The notes under the pieces: generated by a model
What the model was told of the DNA's origin: nothing
What the model saw: only the letters and a program-made list of their open reading frames with translations
The model's database searches: none
Shown here: positions 42,970 through 51,692 of the stretch, one piece after another
Layout: each line of letters starts with the position of its first letter
Position numbering within the stretch: position 1 is the first letter of the stretch
Made by a program: the position numbers and the translations under genes
DNA from: Pelosinus sp. UFO1
GTDB lineage: Bacteria; Bacillota; Negativicutes; DSM-13327
DNA length: 64,000 nt
NCBI RefSeq assembly: GCF_000725345.1
Contig: NZ_CP008852.1
Coordinates: forward strand, 2,447,693 to 2,511,692
Reading direction: 5' to 3'

Positions 42970-43323
42970 CTATTTAATTTGCTTCCATTCATCTTCCTTA
43001 AATCCTACCAATACTCGATTGCCAGCAACTAATATAGGCCGTTTGACCAGCATTCCATTGGTTGCAAGCATGGCGAACATCTCTGTATCGCACATCTTCG
43101 GTAGCTTGTCTTTTAGTTGCATTGATTTGTATAAAAGTCCGCTGGTATTAAAAAATTTTTTAACCGGAAGGTCGCTTTTCTTCTGCCACTCCTCTAATTC
43201 CACCACAGACGGATTTTCATCCTTGATATTCCTCTCCTCATAAGTAACTCCATTATCATTCAGCCATTTCTTTGCCTTTTGACAGGTGGTGCATTTGGGG
43301 TAATAAACAAACTGATATCTCAT
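42970..43323 (-). CDS. ArsC/Spx-family thioredoxin-fold protein
   Basis: The 117-residue protein has PKCTTCQKAKKWL (CxxC at residues 11-14) and ends with the VLVGFKEDEWKQI pattern of the ArsC/Spx/YffB family. Typical ArsC has a conserved set of Arg residues around KRPILVAGNR, present here in part (MLVKRPILV). It could be an arsenate reductase or a Spx-like redox regulator. The context (alcohol dehydrogenase and TIM-barrel gene) does not decide which. Confidence 0.85.
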   Translation of the reverse strand: MRYQFVYYPKCTTCQKAKKWLNDNGVTYEERNIKDENPSVVELEEWQKKSDLPVKKFFNTSGLLYKSMQLKDKLPKMCDTEMFAMLATNGMLVKRPILVAGNRVLVGFKEDEWKQIK

Positions 43324-43348
43324 GTAATTTCCTCACTTGTCTGACATT

Positions 43349-44263
43349 TTATATGCGCATTGCCATGCGCCGAAAAGTATGGCGTCTGCCACGAATCGCA
43401 ATAGAATAGGCTAAAATATTCTCCGGAATAGCAAAACCAGCATATCCAGCATCACCAATATGGTGAATATCAGTTCCAGCCATTTTGCAGTTTAGTGCAA
43501 TGCTTTTAATTGTCTGGGTATCTGCCCCTTCTTGGGAAGTACCGATCGTAGTCATCACCAAAGCTCCATGTTGATGTACATATTCACAAATTCGCTTAAT
43601 AAACTCAACTGTAATTCCTGGTACAGTCCCGGGGGCTGGCACCAGAATAATATCAGCTCCAGCAGTTAAGAATTTTTCTACAGTCTGCTCAGTTATAATA
43701 TTTTCTGCAGCTTCGCTCTTAATCCCAGAAGCATGCATTTTCCCTGCGATAATAACAATATCATTGCCTAACTCACTACGAATTTCGGCAATTGCATGTT
43801 GAATGGTTTGATTATCAACACCTACTTTGGGATTACCTGTAATAGTAATGAGTTGGGCACCTTGCTCATATGCCAGACGAGCATTTTCCCGAGTCGCCCT
43901 GCGCCCTAATGGCAACTCTTCTTTTTCACCCATAAACACGGGATCACTTGCAACCGGCTCAAGATTCACGCCAACGACCCGACCACTCAAGCGTTTTACC
44001 GCTTCAATCACACTTTCACCCTGTAGTGGGGTAATACCAAAAACATCTGGTTTATATACATCATATAGATTTAAAAGCACAATATCAGCACCAAGGCCAG
44101 CCGCCAATTCAGGATTGCTAACATCATAGAGCATTGACATCATCGGACAAACCATTTCACTCAAGATGGTACGACCTTCCGCCGTCCTAATACTTTCTAC
44201 CAAAGCATTACCTTGTAGCTTCAGTAGTTTTTCTGGACGTAAATCTAATATACGTTCACTCAT
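43349..44263 (-). CDS. TIM-barrel protein of unknown function (DUF7916-like)
   Basis: The 304-residue soluble protein has repeated beta-strand/helix units: VCPMMSMLYDVSNPELAAGL, GADIVLLNLYDVYKPDVFG, QLITITGNPKVGV, NDIVIIAGKMHASG, ADIILVPAPGTVPGI. These fit a TIM barrel. Related proteins are often labelled haloacid dehalogenase-like, but no DxD motif of that family is present. A phosphate-binding end (VPAPGTVPG) suggests a phosphorylated substrate. AGGAGG lies just before the ATG. The function is unknown. Confidence 0.75.
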   Translation of the reverse strand: MSERILDLRPEKLLKLQGNALVESIRTAEGRTILSEMVCPMMSMLYDVSNPELAAGLGADIVLLNLYDVYKPDVFGITPLQGESVIEAVKRLSGRVVGVNLEPVASDPVFMGEKEELPLGRRATRENARLAYEQGAQLITITGNPKVGVDNQTIQHAIAEIRSELGNDIVIIAGKMHASGIKSEAAENIITEQTVEKFLTAGADIILVPAPGTVPGITVEFIKRICEYVHQHGALVMTTIGTSQEGADTQTIKSIALNCKMAGTDIHHIGDAGYAGFAIPENILAYSIAIRGRRHTFRRMAMRI

Positions 44264-44319
44264 CCATCTTCCTCCTTATTGTATTCTAATTTTAAAATAG
44301 TCTAACTTTTCCAATGGGA

Positions 44320-44754
44320 TCAGGGAAAGATCAAAGCATTATTTTCATCAAAACTTAAAAAAGGATTCCAAGCAACTTCCCATAAATAACCGTCTGGGTC
44401 AGCAAAATAGCCGCTATAACCTCCCCAAAATACTTTTTGGGCTTTTTTGATAATTTTTGCTCCTGCTTGTTCAGCCTTATAGAGAACTTTATCTACTTCT
44501 TCAATACTTTTAGCATTATGCGCTAAAGTAATACCTGAAAAGCCTGTTCCTTCTGAACTTACATTTGCATCTTCTGCAAGTAGTTGTTTAGGATATAGCG
44601 ATAAGCCAACGCCTCCTAAATCAAAGAAGACGATATTATCCTGACTTGCACTTGAAGACTTCCATCCCAAACCGTCCCGATAAAACCTAGTAGCAGTATC
44701 TAAATCCTTTACGCCTAAAGTAACCAATGTTAATTTATTTCGCACAACAATCAC
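44320..44754 (-). CDS. VOC-superfamily (glyoxalase-like) protein
   Basis: The 144-residue protein starts KLTLVTLGVKDLDTATRFYR, DGLGWK and ends DPDGYLWEVAWNP, the paired beta-alpha-beta-beta-beta pattern of vicinal oxygen chelate proteins. Members are metal-dependent isomerases, dioxygenases or resistance proteins. The substrate is unknown. AAGGTG precedes the ATG. It lies just upstream of the TIM-barrel gene with 56 bases between, possibly co-transcribed. Confidence 0.88.
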   Translation of the reverse strand: MIVVRNKLTLVTLGVKDLDTATRFYRDGLGWKSSSASQDNIVFFDLGGVGLSLYPKQLLAEDANVSSEGTGFSGITLAHNAKSIEEVDKVLYKAEQAGAKIIKKAQKVFWGGYSGYFADPDGYLWEVAWNPFLSFDENNALIFP

Positions 44755-44809
44755 CTTCTTTTAAATATTTTTAAAAATGTAAATGTTGACTATCACTTTA
44801 ATTATCATC

Positions 44810-44853
44810 TTCGAGGTATATTCATCTGTATCCTGCTTACTGAGTATATTATG
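44810..44853 (-). repeat. Stray copy of the CDI homology box
   Basis: TCTTCGAGGTATATTCATCT, GTATCCTGCTTACTGAGTAT closely matches the CdiA box found in the array 27-37 kb to the left (for example 14329-14372). No leader, toxin or immunity gene accompanies it. Confidence 0.55.
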
Positions 44854-44958
44854 TGTAAGTGTCAAAGGACTTTTTCCCTGCCCAAGTTAATATAGCTGCA
44901 TCTTGTTGTTTTTCCTTATGTATATCCATCAACTGTTAGAAGAAGAATATATCAATTA

Positions 44959-45411
44959 ATGCTATTCTTCTTATTCTGGGTCAGTGTTATCCCCTATATT
45001 GTGTGGTGGAAAATCGTCGACCGTAAAAATTTCTTTGAAATTACGACTTACGGATTATTAGTAGCTTTATTTACCGGCCTACTAGATGCAATTGGTGTAG
45101 AATTGGATATCTGGGATTATAAATACGATCTAGTCCCTTTATCGGATGTCCTTATCGTATATGATGTGTCTATATTGCCGATTACGTATATGCTTGTTTA
45201 TCAGTACTTCCGGACATGGAGGTCATTTGCCATCGCTCATGTCATCGTTGCTTTTGTGTTCGCCTTTGTCTTTGAGCCTATTCTTATGTGGTTAGATATT
45301 TACCACCCATCCAAATGGACACATATTTATTCTTTTGTCGGATATTTTCTTGTTGCCATATTTCTCCGATGGCTGATGAATCAATTAATTAAAAAGAGCA
45401 AATCATTCTAA
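44959..45411 (+). CDS. CBO0543-type membrane protein
   Basis: The 150-residue protein has about five hydrophobic helices. IPYIVWWKIVDRKNFFEITT, the region LWDYKYD-like (IWDYKYDLVPLSD) and EPILMWLDIYHPSKW are features of the CBO0543 family of Firmicute membrane proteins of unknown function, found mostly in spore formers. Family members often carry about 30 more N-terminal residues. No in-frame start occurs further upstream, so this copy may be slightly short. AGAAGAAG precedes the ATG. Confidence 0.75.
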   Translation: MLFFLFWVSVIPYIVWWKIVDRKNFFEITTYGLLVALFTGLLDAIGVELDIWDYKYDLVPLSDVLIVYDVSILPITYMLVYQYFRTWRSFAIAHVIVAFVFAFVFEPILMWLDIYHPSKWTHIYSFVGYFLVAIFLRWLMNQLIKKSKSF

Positions 45412-45525
45412 TTTAGAATTCATTTACAATTGAAGAGTAAACATAGACAATGCATTGCCGATCATAGTTCCCAGATTAACTGGACAAACTCTTGTTCAGT
45501 TGCATCCTCTGTACTTGGACATTCT

Positions 45526-45560
45526 ACCCCTCTCATAGTCTTTATGGGAGGGGATTTTTT
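45526..45560 (+). terminator. Intrinsic terminator
   Basis: CCCCTCTCATAG and TATGGGAGGGG pair around TCTT, followed by ATTTTTTTT. Confidence 0.75.
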
Positions 45561-45625
45561 TTGAAATAAATAGAGGTTTCCATTCTTTTTTACCGAATAT
45601 TCTATTAATTGAGAAAGGAAGTGTT

Positions 45626-46243
45626 ATTACGGATACTAAGGAGCTGCAGATATTAAAATCTCTTCATCATAAGATAGAACAAAATGCCTTTGATGAAAAA
45701 GATATTTATTCTTTTTTTACTATAATCAAGAAATTGGCGAAAAAAGATACCCCTACTGTTGAACTTGGTGATTTTATCGTTCAGAGAGAAAGATATAGAG
45801 GATTTATTAATACATATATACTTGATGCAAAGGCAAAGTTAGATAAATCAGCAAAAGATAAAGTAACACTAACTATTGAACCCGTTTACTCGTTTGATGA
45901 AATACTCCAAGATATTAATGAAATTATGGTGTTGCATAAATTATCTACTTTTAAAGATGAAGTTATTTGTGGAATTGTTTTATGCATAATCTCCCTTTTG
46001 CACGATGTGAAACTATCAAATAAAAAAGAACAACTTGGCCAGTTAGTATTTTCTATTCAAAATGATCAAATCATACTCTTAGGTGTAATACGTGGCAAAA
46101 ATAAAATCGATGTGCATTTTCCGATAATCGCAGCTAAAAATATTTTTTGTCAGATAGCGAATCAAACTAATGAACCTATTCTATTTAGTGATGGCGTTAA
46201 AATAAAGAATGTCCATAATAAATTGATTGTTAATTTCAACTAA
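45626..46243 (+). CDS. Hypothetical protein with a probable ATT start
   Basis: A continuous frame runs from 45611 to 46243. The only conventional start is a TTG at 45734, but the 36 codons before it read as good protein (TDTKELQILKSLHHKIEQNA, FDEKDIYSFFTIIKKL). AAAGGAAG lies just upstream of ATT ACG GAT ACT (45626), where ATG would be expected. The full product of 205 residues is soluble, alpha/beta, without a recognised family. Either ATT is used as a start, as known for infC, or an ATG has mutated. Confidence 0.6.
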   Translation: MTDTKELQILKSLHHKIEQNAFDEKDIYSFFTIIKKLAKKDTPTVELGDFIVQRERYRGFINTYILDAKAKLDKSAKDKVTLTIEPVYSFDEILQDINEIMVLHKLSTFKDEVICGIVLCIISLLHDVKLSNKKEQLGQLVFSIQNDQIILLGVIRGKNKIDVHFPIIAAKNIFCQIANQTNEPILFSDGVKIKNVHNKLIVNFN

Positions 46244-46293
46244 ATGAGAGCAAAGGTGCTTCGTGTTTAGTTCTCCAGCTACCACGATTTCGC

Positions 46294-46326
46294 CGCTCCT
46301 ATTGACGCGTATGTCAATAGGAGTTT
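46294..46326 (+). terminator. Intrinsic terminator
   Basis: CTCCTATTGACG and TGTCAATAGGAG pair around CGTA, followed by TTTTTA. Confidence 0.8.
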
Positions 46327-46485
46327 TTATGTTCTAAATTCTTTAGCTAATACCACTTTGTAATGCATCGGCTATAGCTCTTCAGAAACTCTAATGAGTT
46401 AACCTTCGTCTAGATTACCAAATAAATGTAAAAAAATTGACTTTTGAGGTAAATACGGACAAAATAAATAGATAACCTCGCTTCA

Positions 46486-46522
46486 GATAAAAAAGCACTC
46501 TTTCTGAGAGTGCTTTTTTATC
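46486..46522. terminator. Terminator of the TPR gene
   Basis: AAAAAAGCACTCT and AGAGTGCTTTTTT pair over 13 positions around TTCTG. Confidence 0.85.
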
Positions 46523-46537
46523 CAATTGCCTTACCTT

Positions 46538-47155
46538 TTATAAAGTTCCACCTAATCCTCGAATACGATTCTGGGCTGAGTCCACCAAATCTTTATCTTG
46601 AGGCAACGTTGCACTTTGGATAAGCTTACGATATGTATTAATAGCATCCTGATATAATGTTCTGTTTTCATATGCCAAGCCTAAATTGAAATATGCTAAG
46701 GTATAATTAGGATTAATTTCTATTGCCTTACGTAGATCATTAAGCCCCAAATCATATTGTTTTTTTTGGTTATAAAGGTTTCCACGATTATTGTAGGCAA
46801 ATGCATAAGCGGGATCAGATTCTATTGCTTTGCTATAATCTTCAATAGCTAAACCAATATTGTCCATTTTTTCATACAAAAATGCCCGATTAAAATAGGC
46901 AAATGCATACTTAGGATTAATTTCTAATGCCTTATTAAGGTCATTAAGCGCTAAATCATATTGACCTTTTGCCCGGTATGCATTTCCCCGTTTACAGTAA
47001 GCTATGGCATCATTGGGATTATTAGTTATAATGTTCGTACTACTAGTTATCGTTTGGTCAATAGGATTTACAATAGGTTGTGTCTCTGAAGCAAAAACTA
47101 CGGACATGCTACTTAACATAAAAACACATATGATAATTAACAGGCTTTTTTTCAA
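46538..47155 (-). CDS. Exported TPR-repeat protein
   Basis: The 205-residue protein starts with the signal peptide MKKSLLIIICVFMLSSMSVV, FAS. About four to five tetratricopeptide repeats follow (AIAYCKRGNAYRAKGQYDLA, AFAYFNRAFLYEKMDNIGLA, TLAYFNLGLAYENRTLYQDA). GGAGG precedes the ATG. It is a paralogue-like relative of the TPR protein at 731-1315. It is presumably periplasmic or envelope-attached and serves protein contacts. The partner is unknown. Confidence 0.88.
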   Translation of the reverse strand: MKKSLLIIICVFMLSSMSVVFASETQPIVNPIDQTITSSTNIITNNPNDAIAYCKRGNAYRAKGQYDLALNDLNKALEINPKYAFAYFNRAFLYEKMDNIGLAIEDYSKAIESDPAYAFAYNNRGNLYNQKKQYDLGLNDLRKAIEINPNYTLAYFNLGLAYENRTLYQDAINTYRKLIQSATLPQDKDLVDSAQNRIRGLGGTL

Positions 47156-47446
47156 GTTAAAATCCTCCTTTATATTCCACTACATGTAAATTATATTATA
47201 TAACATATTGAAAATACCTCTTTAATTATAAGAAATTCTCTCCCTCTAATTAGCTACCGATACAGAATTATCGCAGTTAATATTTTACATTAATAAATAA
47301 TAAAAAGCACCCCTAAGGATGCTTAATAAAGAGTGTTGAACTTTAACAATTTTATTAACTTCTTATAAATGCTAGTACTCTTTTAAAATTCGATACTTTA
47401 TAATGTTTTCTACTTAGAATATTTTGCACAGATCATATCTTCATAT

Positions 47447-47599
47447 TTAATCACTAACGTACCTATTATATAAATTCTTGGTAGCCAATGTAATAACAAG
47501 AATTGAAACAACTATATTTGGTATACTTATGTACCAAGAAGTTACTAGATTATTTACCCCTATTAAAACTGTATTTAGTAATGTTAGATAAAAAATCAT
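47447..47599 (-). CDS. Small membrane protein (50 residues)
   Basis: GGAGGTGCAGCT lies just before the ATG at 47599. The protein is largely hydrophobic (MIFYLTLLNTVLIGVNNLVT, PNIVVSILVITLATKN), probably two short spans. No family is recognised. Confidence 0.55.
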   Translation of the reverse strand: MIFYLTLLNTVLIGVNNLVTSWYISIPNIVVSILVITLATKNLYNRYVSD

Positions 47600-48274
47600 A
47601 GCTGCACCTCCAACATTATAATATGCACATTAGCTTAATGATAGTCTAATTTTTTAAAGTATTTGAGCTAAACAATTTACTTATGTCTTTTATTTAAAAA
47701 GAGCACAAAAGTCTTGGTATCTAAATATGGGTCCTACGTCTTATTGTAGATTTTCTCTTGCTTTTTATTTTCGCATAAAAGTCAATACACATTGTTAGTA
47801 TTCCCAAGAGGGTCGCAATTGTTGTTAATATATTTTGTATCCTATCATAATCTACTCCCCCATGAACTCACCTCCTAATATATATTTCAGAGATAATCTT
47901 ATAAGGGTTACAACTCTAAATTACCATAACTCGGGATTAAAGTAAATTATTAACTTATCGCAAATACCGACAATCCGGATAGTAAATATGCTACTCACTA
48001 TTACTTATATCACTGGTAGCAGCAAATTATGTATGCTTTACACCAACTTACCTTTTTCGCTCAGCAATTTTCTTTTTTCTTCTGTCGGATTAATTTTTCT
48101 AATCCATTTCAATGTTTCCACTCACTCACACTTTACATTTATAATAGATCACTTTTACTCGCTATATTACATATCATGTAATGAGATTGATAATTAGCTA
48201 ATAATGAGATTCTAAATACACCCACAATTAATCGATAACGTATAATAGATAAAATAATATTGGGAGGGATTCTT
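47600..48274. other. Intergenic stretch with a degenerate small ORF
   Basis: At 47722-47868 on the minus strand, AGGAGGTG and an ATG are followed by an early stop, while a neighbouring frame reads DRIQNILTTIATLLGILTM, CIDFYAKIKSKRKSTIRR. This looks like a small membrane gene (one span and basic tail) inactivated by a one- or two-base change. From 47880 to 48274 nothing was recognised. Confidence 0.35.
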
Positions 48275-48394
48275 GTGGATAAACTTCAAAGAAAAAAGGT
48301 TGTCGCTAATTCTATAAAAATCACTTACGGTGATCGCAAAAACACTTCCAAAACAACAAGTGACCATAAAGTTAAAACAAAGACGAAATTTTAA
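48275..48394 (+). CDS. Very basic small protein (39 residues)
   Basis: GGGAGGG lies seven bases before a GTG. The protein MDKLQRKKVVANSIKITYGD, then RKNTSKTTSDHKVKTKTKF is rich in Lys and Thr with few acidic residues, suggesting nucleic acid or polyanion binding. A hairpin TGGCTGTTC/GAACAGCCA follows at 48413-48436. Confidence 0.6.
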   Translation: MDKLQRKKVVANSIKITYGDRKNTSKTTSDHKVKTKTKF

Positions 48395-48522
48395 AGCCTT
48401 AGTTGATAAAGTTGGCTGTTCTTTTAGAACAGCCACTCATTTTTAACTTAACTATATTTAATACCTTCAAACCTTATTAAAAATTTTCATATTGGTTAAA
48501 CTATCAGCAGGAGGTGATCACT

Positions 48523-48675
48523 TTGAAAAAAGCACTTATTTCCGGAATGTTTTCTAGTGTTTCCGATGCTGAGTTGATTACCCAAATGCTTGATGTTGCT
48601 GATTTGGAAGAAAATAAAGATATATCGGATAAAGATTTAAACCAAACGTTTGAAAATAACAATGATCTACGTTAA
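48523..48675 (+). CDS. Small acidic protein (50 residues)
   Basis: AGGAGGTGATC precedes a TTG. The protein MKKALISGMFSSVSDAELIT, then QMLDVADLEENKDISDKDLN is acidic and helical. A terminator (ACCGTCC...GGGCGGTTTTTTT, 48692-48722) follows. No family is recognised, but the gene is complete. Confidence 0.65.
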   Translation: MKKALISGMFSSVSDAELITQMLDVADLEENKDISDKDLNQTFENNNDLR

Positions 48676-48773
48676 TGAAAATTTTAATTTACCGTCCTCT
48701 AAAATATAGGGCGGTTTTTTTATTAAATAATCTACATCAAAGATATATATAAGGACTTACATCCACAAATTGC

Positions 48774-48812
48774 AAAACTCCTGCCAAATTTTTATTGGCA
48801 GGAGTTTTATTA
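48774..48812. terminator. Terminator of sodA
   Basis: AAAACTCCTGCCAA and TTGGCAGGAGTTTT pair perfectly around ATTTTTA. Confidence 0.88.
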
Positions 48813-48842
48813 CTCTATTAACTCAATTTTGTATTAAACTCA

Positions 48843-49463
48843 TTATGTAATCGCCCCTTCATATCGTCTAGCTACTTCTTTCCAATCAATTATTTGAAAG
48901 AAACCTTCGATATAATCAGCACGCAGGTTTTTGTATTTTAGGTAATAAGCATGCTCCCATACGTCAATTGCGAGGACAGGGCACCATTTACCTTCTATTT
49001 GCATAAGTGGATTATCCTGGTTCGGTGTTGAGCTTACTGCAAGATTTCCTGCAGGATCGGTCGAAAGCCACGCCCATCCTGAGCCAAATCGGGCAAGAGC
49101 TGCAGATTTGATTTTTTCCTTAAAACTAGCGAAACTTCCGAAATCTTTCTCGATTTGTTTTGCCAAAACGCCTGTCGGTTCTCCGCCGCCTTCAGGTGAA
49201 ATAACTGAAAAATAGAGATTGTGATTATAGTACCCGCCCCCATTATTTTGGATGGCAGTTCGAAGTACAGTATCGGAAATAGCCGGCAGGTCTGCCAAGA
49301 TTTCCTCGATTGTCTTATTGGAGAGTTCTAACACCTTCTCCAACGCCATATTTAAATTATTGGTATAAGTCGCGTGATGTTTAGTATAGTGAGTTCTCAT
49401 GGTAAGTTCATCAATATGAGGCTCCAAAGCCTCAAACCCATATTTTAATTCTACCTGTTTCAT
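48843..49463 (-). CDS. sodA: Superoxide dismutase, Fe/Mn type
   Basis: The 206-residue protein is full length for the family. It carries the metal ligands in THYTKHHATYTNNLN (two His near the N-terminus) and DVWEHAYYLKYKN (Asp and His near the C-terminus), and GSGWAWLSTDPAG. It converts superoxide to oxygen and peroxide in the cytoplasm. AGGAGG precedes the ATG. Metal preference (Fe or Mn) cannot be decided by eye. It protects an anaerobe during air exposure. It stands alone. Confidence 0.96.
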   Translation of the reverse strand: MKQVELKYGFEALEPHIDELTMRTHYTKHHATYTNNLNMALEKVLELSNKTIEEILADLPAISDTVLRTAIQNNGGGYYNHNLYFSVISPEGGGEPTGVLAKQIEKDFGSFASFKEKIKSAALARFGSGWAWLSTDPAGNLAVSSTPNQDNPLMQIEGKWCPVLAIDVWEHAYYLKYKNLRADYIEGFFQIIDWKEVARRYEGAIT

Positions 49464-49633
49464 CTTAGAAACCTCCTTTAATTATCTGTTATATTCATAT
49501 CATACTCCTTTATTAAGAAATATTCAACATGTTTTAGTACGATTAATTAATAAATAATAATTATCAAATATTCTTATAGGTACACTTTATATCCACATTT
49601 ACCAATATGCTGCCTTGTGAAAATATCTAGACG

Positions 49634-49685
49634 TAGTAATGACCCCCTAACAGTAGTTTTATCCTACCATAGGAGGTCATTACTT
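49634..49685. terminator. Terminator of the barrel protein gene
   Basis: AGTAATGACC and GGTCATTACT, extended by CCTA/TAGG, form a stem around about 20 bases. It lies about 70 bases beyond the stop at 49753. Confidence 0.65.
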
Positions 49686-49752
49686 TCATTTTCCATTTTC
49701 GAGGTTCACTTTAAGTAAACAATGCTTTTTATAGATATACGTTATATGAAAT

Positions 49753-50313
49753 TTAGAATTTGAAATTAACGCCTCCACCAATCCCTTTGAATGTTGCACC
49801 GTTATTATCATCGTAGTTCTTCCAACTGAGATTCATTTGACTGTTTTTATCCATAGCATAGGTAATACCGATGACTTCATCTCTAAAATGCGAGCCTTTC
49901 TGATAAGTCCCATACACAGCAAAACCAGAAGCAAGGCTTTGTTTAATCGATGCACCGTAGAACAGATTATTGTCACTTGCAGCATTATCCGTCGCCATTC
50001 GTCGTTGGCCAACCATCAAGGCTACATTCGGTAGTAATACCGTGGTTTTAAGACCAAAATCCGTATAGGATGTTTTATCGGTCTGGGCATGGCTTACAAA
50101 AGCTCCGTACCCTAACCCTAAGCCGACGCTACCATAGAATTCGTTAAATCCAGTTTTCCCTTGTTCAATACCACCAGACGTCTTTTTTAGGTCATAATAA
50201 TTATAACCTATTTGAATATCTCCGATTCCTGAGTTCGGATCTGGCACCGCACATATTCCAATTGACGATATTGCTAGAACGAATATCATTGTAAATAATA
50301 CTAACTTTTTCAT
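49753..50313 (-). CDS. Probable outer-membrane beta-barrel protein
   Basis: The start was placed at MKKLVLFTMIFVLAISS (50313), which gives a clean signal peptide ending ICA. The mature part of about 165 residues is a series of amphipathic strands with Gly and aromatic girdle residues (DIQIGYNYYDLKK, FYGSVGLGLGYGAFVSH, SGFAVYGTYQKG) and it ends in Phe (GGGVNFKF), the usual C-terminal signal for outer-membrane insertion. This is direct support for a diderm cell. Ligand and role are unknown. Confidence 0.75.
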   Translation of the reverse strand: MKKLVLFTMIFVLAISSIGICAVPDPNSGIGDIQIGYNYYDLKKTSGGIEQGKTGFNEFYGSVGLGLGYGAFVSHAQTDKTSYTDFGLKTTVLLPNVALMVGQRRMATDNAASDNNLFYGASIKQSLASGFAVYGTYQKGSHFRDEVIGITYAMDKNSQMNLSWKNYDDNNGATFKGIGGGVNFKF

Positions 50314-50778
50314 CTTTGCTCCCCCTACATGTTTTTCTAAGCGAATAATAGCAATTACGAAAATTAACAACTTATTATGTAATTACTCCATTTTAAAATG
50401 GTAAATTCATTTTCACCCTATTTTCAAATTTAATTATAATCTTAATATATGACAAAATAATGACAACAAAAAGCCCCAGTAAACTAACAATTCTCATTCC
50501 CTATGAATAAAAAATATCGGATACTTGTCCTAATCTATAATGCCTTAGGTTTTTATATCGTTGTCTTTGCTCCTATTAATATAATTTCCCTTATTATAGT
50601 GCAAAGCAGATACCCCATAAGATAACTATATGGGGTACTAACTACATTTTCCATTTTTTCTGTATAGAGATGTTGAATATTCTCCAATCCTTATACCTAC
50701 TCCAGTACCAAGTATGGAAGCGGAATTATCAAGGCTGTAGGATAAATATTATACTACGATTGCACACTTGGCGTTAAT
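50314..50778. other. Intergenic stretch
   Basis: No gene was recognised. A hairpin ATACCCCATA...TATGGGGTA lies at about 50609-50638, and the A/T-rich left part should hold the promoter of the barrel protein gene. Confidence 0.35.
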
Positions 50779-50940
50779 TTAACTTTGATCGCCTAATTTA
50801 AGACAAAAACTAAGATGAAAATTTCCAAAACTATGCCCAAAACCACCTAAGGCATGCCCAAAACCTCCGAACCCAGGATCGAAACTAGGATGGAAACTAG
50901 TACCAATAAATGGGCCCCAACCATCACAGTTACGATACAT
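50779..50940 (-). CDS. Gly/Phe/His-rich small protein (53 residues)
   Basis: AGGAGGTG lies upstream of the ATG at 50940. The protein reads MYRNCDGWGPFIGTSFHPSF, then DPGFGGFGHALGGFGHSFGN and has repeated GFGH units. Such composition is common in Firmicute spore coat proteins. It stands alone. Confidence 0.6.
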   Translation of the reverse strand: MYRNCDGWGPFIGTSFHPSFDPGFGGFGHALGGFGHSFGNFHLSFCLKLGDQS

Positions 50941-51196
50941 TATTTTTGCACCTCCTATGTCGCTTACTATATATTATGTAATTTTACAATAAAAGTACCA
51001 ATTAGATACTATGTTCCCTGTCATGCTCAGAGTGATCTCTTCCGTGTCGGCCCGCCCTACTCGTTATCAAATTGCTACTGCAAGGAGGCTACTTTATTTA
51101 TAGCCGTTAAGTTTATGTTACTGCTGAACATTTACATTATATATACTAATATCTGTTTAAAATAAAAAAGCCCCTACCCAAAGATAGACGGCTCAT

Positions 51197-51310
51197 CTAT
51201 TTATTCGATATCCTTATTTTAATTTTTTTACCACAACCAGAGCATTTTCCTTTACCTTTATCGCTAAGGTTAACGGTACATCCACATTGCGTGTGAACCA
51301 ACAAATCCAT
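51197..51310 (-). CDS. Small zinc-ribbon protein (37 residues)
   Basis: AGAGGTG precedes the ATG. The protein has CGC at residues 9-11 and CSGC later (MDLLVHTQCGCTVNLSDKG, KGKCSGCGKKIKIRI), so it can form one zinc ribbon, and it is very basic at the end. It may bind nucleic acid. Confidence 0.6.
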   Translation of the reverse strand: MDLLVHTQCGCTVNLSDKGKGKCSGCGKKIKIRISNK

Positions 51311-51692
51311 CACCTCTTTGTTTGTATTAATCTTTAGCAACATCTGCTATTAGGTTAATTATACTATAAAATAATTAATAAGTTTGTTACTATCTTGTTA
51401 ATTTCACCAATTACTTACTATTGTTTTAATTTTAAGATAAATACTTTTTTGTCATTTTATATTTATTTACACGCCCTCACACTTAACCGCATATAATCCC
51501 TATGAATCGGACATACTCTTTTTAACGACTTCCCATGTCGTTAAACATATCTCTCCCATTCTTATGGCTCTCATTAGGAGGGCTATCTTTTTTTGCCAAC
51601 CTTTCTAATATCTAATCACTCTTACTTATTATTGATCATATTATGTATAAAGGTTACTTATACTTCCATTCATTAGGAGGTGAAACTACTAT
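51311..51692. other. Intergenic stretch
   Basis: No gene was found. The hairpin TTTAACGACTTCCCATGTCG, TTAAA lies at about 51521-51545. CTCTCATTAGGAGGGC with TTTTTTT (51571-51593) resembles the CTCTCCTTAGGAGGGC hairpin after the small gene at 30227, so a decayed relative of that gene may have stood here. The right end carries the promoter and AGGAGGTG site of the CWPR gene. Confidence 0.35.

Noticed and set aside
47722-47868. Small membrane protein gene with AGGAGGTG
   Set aside because: The frame started by the ATG stops after three codons. The protein-like frame has no start, so it is described only as a possible dead gene.
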